A stretch of 5,135 nt of DNA, from contig CAJBMR010000162.1 of the NCBI GenBank assembly GCA_903954205.1, forward strand, positions 1 to 5,135. Direction: 5' to 3'. Of this stretch, positions 1 through 4,770 are shown piece after piece (the stretch's first letter is position 1; each line of letters starts with the position of its first letter). Source of the stretch: an uncultured bacterium (GTDB lineage Bacteria > Actinomycetota > Actinomycetes > S36-B12). The position numbers were made by a program, and so were the translations under genes. The notes beneath the pieces are model-generated. The model did not search any database. It was not told the origin of the DNA and saw nothing but the letters and a program-made list of their open reading frames with translations.

Positions 1-279
1 CTTGTCGCCGGGACAGTGCCGCGCTGGGCCTCGGCAGCGTGGGCGGTCGCACTCCTGGTCTCCGCCGCGCTCGCGGGCACGTGGCTCACTCCCGATGCTG
101 CGTGGACGTGGCCGCTCGCAGTCGCGGTCGGCCTCGCGGTCGCCACACTGCTGGTGCGCCGCGCCGTGCGCAGGCTCGGAGGTGTCACGGGTGACGTGAT
201 GGGGGCGACGGTGGAGACCGCGTCCACCACGGCCCTTCTCGTCGCAGCTCTCACCTACGCGAGCGCGCTCACCTCGTAG
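1..279 (+). CDS. cobS: Adenosylcobinamide-GDP ribazoletransferase (cobalamin synthase), C-terminal part
   Basis: Only the last 92 residues are in the window; the frame is open from base 1 and stops at TAG 277-279. CobS is an integral membrane enzyme that joins alpha-ribazole (or its phosphate) to adenosylcobinamide-GDP in the final assembly of cobalamin. What is visible: two hydrophobic segments (about residues 10-29 and 37-52 of the fragment), an Arg-rich turn (RRAVRR, 53-58), then G60-G61-V-T63-G64-D65-x-x-G68-A-x-x-E72, which is the conserved GGxTGDxxGAxxE motif near the CobS C terminus, and a last hydrophobic segment ending two residues before the stop. A GTG at 16 could be mistaken for a start, but the reading frame continues upstream and the family is about 250 residues long, so this is a true gene cut by the window edge. 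It probably belongs to a cobalamin cluster to the left and is unrelated to the genes on the right. Confidence 0.88.
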   Translation, partial: LVAGTVPRWASAAWAVALLVSAALAGTWLTPDAAWTWPLAVAVGLAVATLLVRRAVRRLGGVTGDVMGATVETASTTALLVAALTYASALTS

Positions 280-432
280 GACGCTCGCTCCAACCACGCC
301 GGATTGATCTCCATAGCCCAACACAGGGCCGGGAGGGTCCAGGCCTAGCTGAACGTCACGAAGCCAACTGTGCACACCGCGAGGGCAGATCTTGGCTCTC
401 TCATCGCGCCATTAAGGCGAGCTGCTTCCGCC

Positions 433-457
433 ATCGAGCAGTCGATCACTGCTCGGT
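433..457 (-). terminator. Hairpin at the 3' end of the hydrolase gene, possible terminator
   Basis: CGAGCAGT (435-442) and ACTGCTCG (448-455) form a perfect 8-bp stem around the 5-nt loop cgatc. On the plus strand it extends by a U-G wobble (434/456) and an A-U pair (433/457). It lies between the convergent cobS and hydrolase genes and spans the hydrolase stop codon (446-448). No T-tract follows on either strand, so it is not a classical intrinsic terminator. Hairpins without a U-tract are often proposed at gene ends in actinomycetes, but ribosomes reaching the stop would interfere with folding of this one. The rest of 280-432 shows nothing beyond a weak 4-bp stem (407-419). Confidence 0.4.
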
Positions 458-1204
458 ATGCCTACTGACGCCGTCGTCCGGTGCCCCGACGAGCATCTGC
501 GCGAGAGTCTCGAAGACCCGGTCGCTGTGGCTTGCGTGGGTGACACCGGGGAGAACCCTGCTCGAAACCGCGGCAGGCTGCGTGTCGACGATCGGACCGA
601 TCGCGTACAGCGCGGCGTAGGGACGGAACACCTCGTCGGCCTTCCCGAGCACCAGCGCCACCCGCTGTGCTAGCGGCCCTGGCAGGTGGCCCTCTCCCCG
701 GGGCCAACCAGCTCCGCTCACCGGGCGCAGATCGCGCCAGGTCGAAGGATCCGGAGCCGTTCGGACCAGGCCAAGGGCACCGAGTGGAGCGTCGGGGTGG
801 ATCTGCGACCACGCCCTAGCGAGGAATGCGGCCATGATTCCGCCCTGGGATTCGCCGACAATGGCGACTGATCGCGAGTCGGCGCGAGAGCACAAGTACT
901 CGACCTCGGCGATGAGCCCCCGTCGATTCCCGGCGAAGGGATAGTCGAACAGCGAGTCGTGGACGTCCTCGAGTTCAGCGAGATCAGGCCGCTGGGGGAC
1001 GGTCGCCGTGAGATCCGTCGCGTAGCGGAACCAACTCGCCCTGCCCTCCGGGTTGAACGGATCGACGCGCGAGGGGCCCTGCGGCCCGACCGGGGCGTAG
1101 ACCTCGACGGCTGGCCCGGCGGAGGCGAAAGCGGCCGCGACCGCAGAGTCAGGTGGATCCCCCGGCGTCGCGTAGCCGTGCAGGAAAAGAACGATCTCCA
1201 GCAT
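446..1204 (-). CDS. Alpha/beta-fold serine hydrolase (putative carboxylesterase/phospholipase-like)
   Basis: A 252-residue alpha/beta hydrolase with no signal peptide, so probably cytoplasmic. Counting from the chosen ATG: an oxyanion-hole HG after the first strand (FLHGY, H9-G10); nucleophile elbow G117-E-S119-Q-G121 followed by G-I-M-A-A-F; a likely acid D190 in VLGKADEVF; and a likely catalytic H223 in GVTHASH (H226 is the alternative). The order Ser-Asp-His and the length fit the carboxylesterase/phospholipase (Abhydrolase_2/esterase) group. The substrate cannot be read from sequence. Start choice: the ATG complementary to 1202-1204 has a strong Shine-Dalgarno, AAAGGTGG (complement of 1210-1217), 5 nt upstream. 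The longer GTG start at 1211-1213 lies inside that Shine-Dalgarno and is less likely. The gene is convergent with cobS and divergent from the binding-protein gene. A palindromic operator lies about 60 bp upstream (1263-1284), so it may share regulation with that gene, though no convincing promoter of its own was found. Confidence 0.82.
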   Translation of the reverse strand: MLEIVLFLHGYATPGDPPDSAVAAAFASAGPAVEVYAPVGPQGPSRVDPFNPEGRASWFRYATDLTATVPQRPDLAELEDVHDSLFDYPFAGNRRGLIAEVEYLCSRADSRSVAIVGESQGGIMAAFLARAWSQIHPDAPLGALGLVRTAPDPSTWRDLRPVSGAGWPRGEGHLPGPLAQRVALVLGKADEVFRPYAALYAIGPIVDTQPAAVSSRVLPGVTHASHSDRVFETLAQMLVGAPDDGVSRHTEQ

Positions 1205-1262
1205 CTGCGCCACCTTTAGCCCCGTCCCCGCACATCGCCGATGCTAGTCGCGGCAAGGGGAA

Positions 1263-1284
1263 TTTCTGACGGATGCGTCAGAAA
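1263..1284. promoter_or_regulatory. Operator 1: perfect palindrome, probable TetR-type site
   Basis: TTTCTGACG (1263-1271) and CGTCAGAAA (1276-1284) are perfect inverted repeats of 9 bp around the 4-nt spacer gatg. The core CTGAC-N6-GTCAG is shared with operator 2 and, with one difference, operator 3. The site lies between the divergent hydrolase and binding-protein genes, ending 3 bp before the proposed -35 box at 1288. Its length and symmetry suit a TetR-family dimer or pair of dimers. Assigning it to the TetR gene at 3319 is inference from proximity and from the repeated motif. Confidence 0.7.
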
Positions 1285-1287
1285 CGC

Positions 1288-1316
1288 TTGCGAACCTCAT
1301 GACTGATAACGATACT
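1288..1316 (+). promoter_or_regulatory. Probable housekeeping-sigma promoter of the substrate-binding protein gene
   Basis: TTGCGA (1288-1293) and GATACT (1311-1316) are separated by exactly 17 bp, and each matches 4 of 6 bases of the -35 and -10 consensus. The predicted transcript start is near 1323, giving a 5' leader of about 29 nt with the GGAGGA ribosome site before ATG 1352. Operator 1 abuts the upstream side and operator 2 covers the predicted start site, which supports this as the regulated promoter. Confidence 0.55.
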
Positions 1317-1321
1317 GCCCT

Positions 1322-1339
1322 ACTGACTGCCCGGTCAGT
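1322..1339. promoter_or_regulatory. Operator 2: palindrome at the predicted transcription start
   Basis: ACTGAC (1322-1327) and GTCAGT (1334-1339) are perfect 6-bp inverted repeats separated by tgcccg. The core CTGAC-N6-GTCAG is identical in sequence and spacing to that in operator 1; the two centres are 57 bp apart. The site begins 5 bp after the proposed -10 box and ends 3 bp before the Shine-Dalgarno, so a bound repressor would block initiation of the binding-protein transcript. Confidence 0.68.
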
Positions 1340-1351
1340 TATGGAGGATCC

Positions 1352-3238
1352 ATGAACCCGATCCGCAAGGCCATCGTCTTCGGTCTCATCAGCGCCACAG
1401 CATCGGCGCTCGCTGTGCTCGCACCCGCGGTGGCGAGTGCGGAGGACGGGGAGATCTTCACATTGGGAATCCTGGCTGACATCGACTCGGCCAATCCCTT
1501 CGTCGGATACTCCGGCTCCGCCTATGAGGTATTCCAAATGGAGTACCTCACGCTGACCCAGTACGCCGCCGACGACTTCGCCATCGTTCCTGGTCTCGCC
1601 GAGTCGTGGGAGGAGGCGCCGGACCAGCTGTCGTGGACGTACAACATCCGCCCTGGCATGGCGTGGTCGGACGGCACCCCCATCACGGCCAGGGACGCGG
1701 CGTACACCTTCAACCGAATCCTCAATGGCAAGCAGGAGTCCGTCAACTACTACCCATACACCGCCAACATCACGTCCGTGGAGGCCGTCGACGACCTGAC
1801 ATTCCGCATCAACGTCGATAAGCCATCACCCATCATGGAGAGGCTCTACGTTTACATCCTGCCCGAACACATCTGGTCCGGCGTCGACAAGAAGGAGGTC
1901 GCGACCTTCAAGAACGAGGGCACGCCGGAATCGCCCATTGTCGGCTCAGGTCCCTACCTCATGATTGAGCGGCAGCCCGGTCAGTTCATCCGATTCGCGG
2001 CCAATCCGAAGTACTTCCGCGGGGAGCCGGCCGTCAAGGAAGTGGTGTGGCGGATCTTCCTGAACGTCGACGCCCTGGGCGAGGCCCTGAAGAAGGGTGA
2101 GGTCGATGCAGCAACGGACCTCACGCCCACCGTGTGGAGCAACCTAAGGGACACTCCGGGCATCACGGCCGTTGCCTCAGCCAACACCTATTTCAACCAC
2201 ATCGCGTTCAACACCGGCGCAGCCCTCGTCGACGGAACCCCGATCGGCGATGGCAACCCGGCCGTGCGCGACGCCCGAGTACGCCGAGCCCTGAGCCTGG
2301 CGATCGACCGGGAGGCGATGACCGAGCGGCTCCTCCAAGGCTTGGGCACTGCCGGAAGCACCGTGATCCCGCCGATGTACGCCGACCTGCACCTCACTCC
2401 CGCGAGCGGAGTGGAGTACGACCCCGTTCTCGCCGGGCAACTGCTCGACGAGGCGGGCTACCCCCTAGGGCCCGACGGCGTTCGCGTCGGTTCCGACGGT
2501 CAGCCACTCACGCTGCGGTTCTTTGGCAGATCTGACGGTGACGCTGACTCGGAGAAGATTCTGGAGTACATCCAGGCGTACTTCGCCGACGTCGGAGTGA
2601 CCCTTGAGACTAACCTGGTCTCGACCGACGTCATCATCACGAAGTACGGCGAGGGCAAGTACGACCTCTACGAGTGGGGCTGGGGCGTCGAGCCGGATCC
2701 GAACTACATGCTCTCGGCCTTCACCTGCGCCAACAGGTCCTACGAGGACGAGGGCGCGATCTACTCGACCCTCTCCGACTCCTTCTATTGCAATGAGGAG
2801 TATGACGCCCTATGGGAGGCGCAGTCGACGGAGACCGACTCGGTCAGGCGCGCTGAGATCGTCCGGCAGATGCAGCAGATGCTCATCGACGACATGCCCT
2901 ACCTCGTCCTGTACTACCCTGATCAGCTCTCCGCCTACCGCTCCGACCGATTCGCGGGATTCATTCCGCAGCCCAGGGAGAACGGCGCCATCCTCTTCCA
3001 ATACGGCACGTGGACGTGGGATGCACTCGCGCCCGTGACGGCGGAGGCAGCAGCGTCGGAGGGCGCATCGGCCTCAGCCTCGGCATCCGGGGAAGGGAGC
3101 TCGGCGTCGACCCCCACGTCTGAGTCGGGTGGCTCTTCCACGCTGCCCTTCATCGTCATCTGCGTGGTTGTCGTTGCCATCGGAGTGGGCGTCGTGCTGT
3201 TCCTCCGCCGTCGATCCTCGGCCGACCTGCGAGAGTAG
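1352..3238 (+). CDS. Family 5 (peptide/dipeptide-type) ABC transporter substrate-binding protein with C-terminal membrane anchor
   Basis: A 628-residue extracytoplasmic solute receptor of the SBP_bac_5 (DppA/OppA-like) family, whose members deliver peptides, nickel chelates, sugars or other small molecules to an ABC permease. Residues 1-30 are a Sec signal peptide with a probable AxA cleavage site (VASA before ED). There is no lipobox cysteine. Family features: G81-LAESW followed by W105-SDGTP and T112-ARDAAYTF (the family signature region), GEVD at 249-252, and VRRALSLAIDR at 310-320. C459 and C480 could form a disulfide. After the domain come a Ser/Ala/Gly/Glu-rich linker (about 561-596), one transmembrane helix (about 597-618) and RRR at 619-621, so the protein is held by its C terminus instead of by lipid. 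ATG 1352 is chosen because GGAGGA (1343-1348) precedes it and the signal peptide starts there. No permease or ATPase gene adjoins it, and the ligand is unknown. Confidence 0.92.
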   Translation: MNPIRKAIVFGLISATASALAVLAPAVASAEDGEIFTLGILADIDSANPFVGYSGSAYEVFQMEYLTLTQYAADDFAIVPGLAESWEEAPDQLSWTYNIRPGMAWSDGTPITARDAAYTFNRILNGKQESVNYYPYTANITSVEAVDDLTFRINVDKPSPIMERLYVYILPEHIWSGVDKKEVATFKNEGTPESPIVGSGPYLMIERQPGQFIRFAANPKYFRGEPAVKEVVWRIFLNVDALGEALKKGEVDAATDLTPTVWSNLRDTPGITAVASANTYFNHIAFNTGAALVDGTPIGDGNPAVRDARVRRALSLAIDREAMTERLLQGLGTAGSTVIPPMYADLHLTPASGVEYDPVLAGQLLDEAGYPLGPDGVRVGSDGQPLTLRFFGRSDGDADSEKILEYIQAYFADVGVTLETNLVSTDVIITKYGEGKYDLYEWGWGVEPDPNYMLSAFTCANRSYEDEGAIYSTLSDSFYCNEEYDALWEAQSTETDSVRRAEIVRQMQQMLIDDMPYLVLYYPDQLSAYRSDRFAGFIPQPRENGAILFQYGTWTWDALAPVTAEAAASEGASASASASGEGSSASTPTSESGGSSTLPFIVICVVVVAIGVGVVLFLRRRSSADLRE

Positions 3239-3279
3239 GCGCCCAGGCCACGGGTAGGACCGGCAGCTTCCTGACGCAC

Positions 3280-3285
3280 TACCCT
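3280..3285 (+). promoter_or_regulatory. Possible -10 box of the TetR-SDR operon
   Basis: TACCCT fits the TANNNT -10 form and lies 7 nt before an ATG at 3293, the usual geometry of a leaderless actinobacterial transcript. It resembles the TACCGT box before the acyl-CoA dehydrogenase gene, which also precedes an ATGACC start. No good -35 is seen at 17-18 bp. A single half-site of the operator motif (CTGAC, 3271-3275) and half of an inverted repeat, GGGTAG (3252-3257)/CTACCC (3279-3284), lie on it. The TetR-SDR pair could equally be read through from the binding-protein gene, whose stop is 80 bp before the TetR start. Confidence 0.35.
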
Positions 3286-3292
3286 TGCGGCC

Positions 3293-3322
3293 ATGACCGA
3301 CGAGCACGAGGAGATCGGGTGA
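3293..3322 (+). CDS. Possible 9-codon leader peptide upstream of the TetR gene
   Basis: ATG 3293 opens a nine-residue frame, MTDEHEEIG, ending at TGA 3320-3322. The stop overlaps the TetR GTG start as GTGA (3319-3322), an arrangement typical of translational coupling. The TetR Shine-Dalgarno GAGGAG (3308-3313) lies within its codons. The ATG sits 7 nt after a TANNNT box with no Shine-Dalgarno of its own, as expected for a leaderless start. It is far too short for coding statistics and may be coincidence; an alternative is simply an untranslated leader. Confidence 0.25.
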   Translation: MTDEHEEIG

Positions 3323-3948
3323 GCCCGCGCCCCAGGGTCGAAGCCCAGCGCCGCGAGGAGGTCCTCGCCGCCACCTGCGCCATCATCGGCGAAGTCGGCT
3401 TCCGCCATGTGCGCATCGCCGACGTGGCCGAGCGCATCGGCACGAGCACAGGGATCATCCACTACTACTTCCGCACGAAGGACGAGCTCCTCGAGGCGGC
3501 CTTTCGCTTCGTCATCGAGTCCGCGCGCGCCCGCAGCCTCGCGGCACTCGAGGGGCTGACCGATCCCAAGGAACGCCTCATCACGGTGATCCGCGTCAAC
3601 CTCCCCACGTCCTCCCACCATCAGGACTGGCCGATCTGGATCCACCTGTGGGCCGAAGCACTCCGGGATCCCGCCCTGCGCCGGGTCAGCGTCGCCGCCT
3701 ACGACCGCTGGGTGCGGCTCATCGAGGACATCATCAAGGAGGGCCAGGACCAGGGCGCGCTCACGGACGTGGACGCGCGTGAATTCGCCACCCAACTCCT
3801 CGCGATGGTCGACGGCCTCGTCATCCAGGCCCTGATATCCGGCCGACCAGCGGCGATGCGAGCGCTGCGACCGACCGTCGAGGCCTTCATACGGCTGGCC
3901 CTGGGCGATTCGATCGATCGACCCCTCGACGCCCTCCTCTCCAGATGA
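3319..3948 (+). CDS. TetR-family transcriptional regulator (BetI-like)
   Basis: A 209-residue one-component regulator, normally a homodimeric repressor released from DNA by a small ligand. The N-terminal TetR DNA-binding domain covers about residues 8-60, with the helix-turn-helix at I33-ADVAERIG-TSTGIIHYYF-R52 followed by T53-KDELLEAAF. The C-terminal part has the BetI-type features DWPIWIHLWAEALRDPALRR (103-122) and LLAMVDGLVIQ (160-170), forming the ligand and dimer domain. The GTG start at 3319 is supported by GAGGAG 5 nt upstream (3308-3313) and by the usual short arm before the first helix. It overlaps the SDR gene by 4 nt and lies between two promoters that carry the YTGAC-N6-GTCAG palindrome, so it is the likely protein that binds them. 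The inducer is unknown; for this neighbourhood an acyl-CoA or transported substrate is a plausible guess. Confidence 0.92.
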   Translation: MSPRPRVEAQRREEVLAATCAIIGEVGFRHVRIADVAERIGTSTGIIHYYFRTKDELLEAAFRFVIESARARSLAALEGLTDPKERLITVIRVNLPTSSHHQDWPIWIHLWAEALRDPALRRVSVAAYDRWVRLIEDIIKEGQDQGALTDVDAREFATQLLAMVDGLVIQALISGRPAAMRALRPTVEAFIRLALGDSIDRPLDALLSR

Positions 3949-4739
3949 GCACCCCCGCCCGTCGAGCGATCATCACCGGCGGAGCGTCCGGGATCGGTGC
4001 CGCCATCGCGACACGGCTCCTGGCAGACGGAGCCTCGGTGGCCATCGCCGACCCTGACGAGCGGGCACTGCAATCCTGGAGCGGCTCACCCAGCGTCACC
4101 TGTCTCGCGGTCGACGTCGCCGATCCCGAGGCCCTTGAAGACAGCCTTCCCGTCGTCATCCGCGACTGGGGAGGCGTTGATCTCCTCGTCAACGCTGCAG
4201 GGATCGCGGGTCCGGTAGGCCTCGCGGAGGACTGCGATCCTGCCGAATGGGCGCGATGCGTCGCCGTCGGCCTGGTGAGTCACTTCCTGGCGGCCCGCTT
4301 GGTGATTCCCGTCATGAAGCAGCAGCACGACGGCGTCATCGTGAACATCGGATCCACCTCGGGGCTCTTCGGGGTTGGACTCCGCACCGCCTACGCTGCG
4401 TCGAAGTCGGGTCTGATAGGCCTGACGAAGTCCCTCGCCGTAGAACTCGGTCCGTGGCAGGTGCGCGTCAACCTCATCTGTCCGGGCTCCGTCAGCGGAG
4501 CACGCATCAGGCGCATCGCTGAGGCTGAGGCCCACATCCGTGGCACTACCGCCGACACCGTCGAAGCGGAGTACGTTGCCGGTCAATCGATCGCGCGCCT
4601 GGTCGAGCCCGCGGAAGTGGCCGACCTGGTCTACTTCCTGGCCTCGCCGGCCGCACGGATGATCACCGGCCAGGTCATCGCCGTCGATGGGCACACGGAG
4701 ACCTTCCACCTACCCGGGCCACCTTCCGCCGCTCATTGA
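3945..4739 (+). CDS. Short-chain dehydrogenase/reductase (classical SDR)
   Basis: A 264-residue NAD(P)-dependent oxidoreductase, probably cytoplasmic and acting on a secondary alcohol or ketone (3-hydroxyacyl or similar). Rossmann glycine motif T11-GGASGIG18; acidic D36 at the end of the second strand, suggesting NAD(H) preference; D57-V for adenine contact; N83-AAG86; catalytic S137 in VNIGSTSG; Y150-AASK154; and a C-terminal GQVIAVDG (242-249). An oddity: by alignment to the FabG pattern W-x6-N-L, the fourth catalytic residue (Asn) is Gly at 109 (CVAVGLVSHF). Its ATG overlaps the TetR stop (ATGA, 3945-3948) and no purine-rich Shine-Dalgarno precedes it, so translation probably depends on ribosomes finishing the regulator. 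Similar SDRs are often auto-annotated as 3-oxoacyl-ACP reductase; the substrate cannot be assigned, but the acyl-CoA dehydrogenase next door suggests degradation, not fatty-acid synthesis. Confidence 0.92.
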   Translation: MSTPARRAIITGGASGIGAAIATRLLADGASVAIADPDERALQSWSGSPSVTCLAVDVADPEALEDSLPVVIRDWGGVDLLVNAAGIAGPVGLAEDCDPAEWARCVAVGLVSHFLAARLVIPVMKQQHDGVIVNIGSTSGLFGVGLRTAYAASKSGLIGLTKSLAVELGPWQVRVNLICPGSVSGARIRRIAEAEAHIRGTTADTVEAEYVAGQSIARLVEPAEVADLVYFLASPAARMITGQVIAVDGHTETFHLPGPPSAAH

Positions 4740-4752
4740 CGCTCGAGTCAGT
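4735..4752. promoter_or_regulatory. Operator 3: near-perfect copy over the acyl-CoA dehydrogenase promoter
   Basis: ATTGAC (4735-4740), gctcga, GTCAGT (4747-4752) matches the operator 1/2 core CTGAC-N6-GTCAG at 9 of 10 positions with the same spacing, and it shares GTCAGTT on its right side with operator 2. It overlaps the SDR stop codon (4737-4739) and exactly covers the proposed -35 hexamer TTGACG (4736-4741), so a bound repressor would exclude RNA polymerase. Confidence 0.6.
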
Positions 4753-4764
4753 TTTGGCTACCGT
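4736..4764 (+). promoter_or_regulatory. Promoter of the acyl-CoA dehydrogenase gene, leaderless type
   Basis: TTGACG (4736-4741; 5 of 6 to the -35 consensus) and TACCGT (4759-4764; TANNNT type) are spaced by exactly 17 bp. The ATG at 4771 lies 6 nt after the -10 box, where transcription would start. No Shine-Dalgarno is present before that ATG, so the mRNA is probably leaderless. The gene can therefore be transcribed independently of the TetR-SDR pair just upstream. Confidence 0.6.
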
Positions 4765-4770
4765 GCGCCC

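Noticed and set aside
407..419. CGCC-attaa-GGCG hairpin as a cobS terminator
   Set aside because: The stem is only 4 bp with no T-tract, too weak to call.
1137..1152. GCGAC-N6-GTCAG inside the hydrolase gene as a fourth operator
   Set aside because: It matches only 8 of 10 core positions and is within coding sequence away from a promoter; such matches are expected by chance.
1211..1213. GTG as the hydrolase start (three residues longer)
   Set aside because: This GTG is part of the AAAGGTGG Shine-Dalgarno that serves the ATG at 1202-1204, and no comparable ribosome site precedes it.
1341..1355. A four-codon frame (MEDP) whose TGA overlaps the binding-protein ATG
   Set aside because: It has no Shine-Dalgarno and itself contains the GGAGGA site of the real gene; with a predicted transcript start near 1323 it is not leaderless. 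Likely coincidence.
3271..3281. CTGAC before the TetR gene as a full operator for autoregulation
   Set aside because: The partner half at the required spacing (3282-3286) does not match GTCAG, so it is only a half-site.
2935..3795. A 286-codon open frame on the minus strand
   Set aside because: It is antisense to the binding-protein tail and TetR genes, both with clear family motifs, and its translation shows no recognisable domain; long antisense frames are common at this GC content.
4086..4709. A 207-codon open frame on the minus strand inside the SDR gene
   Set aside because: The plus-strand SDR has a complete set of family motifs; the antisense frame has none.
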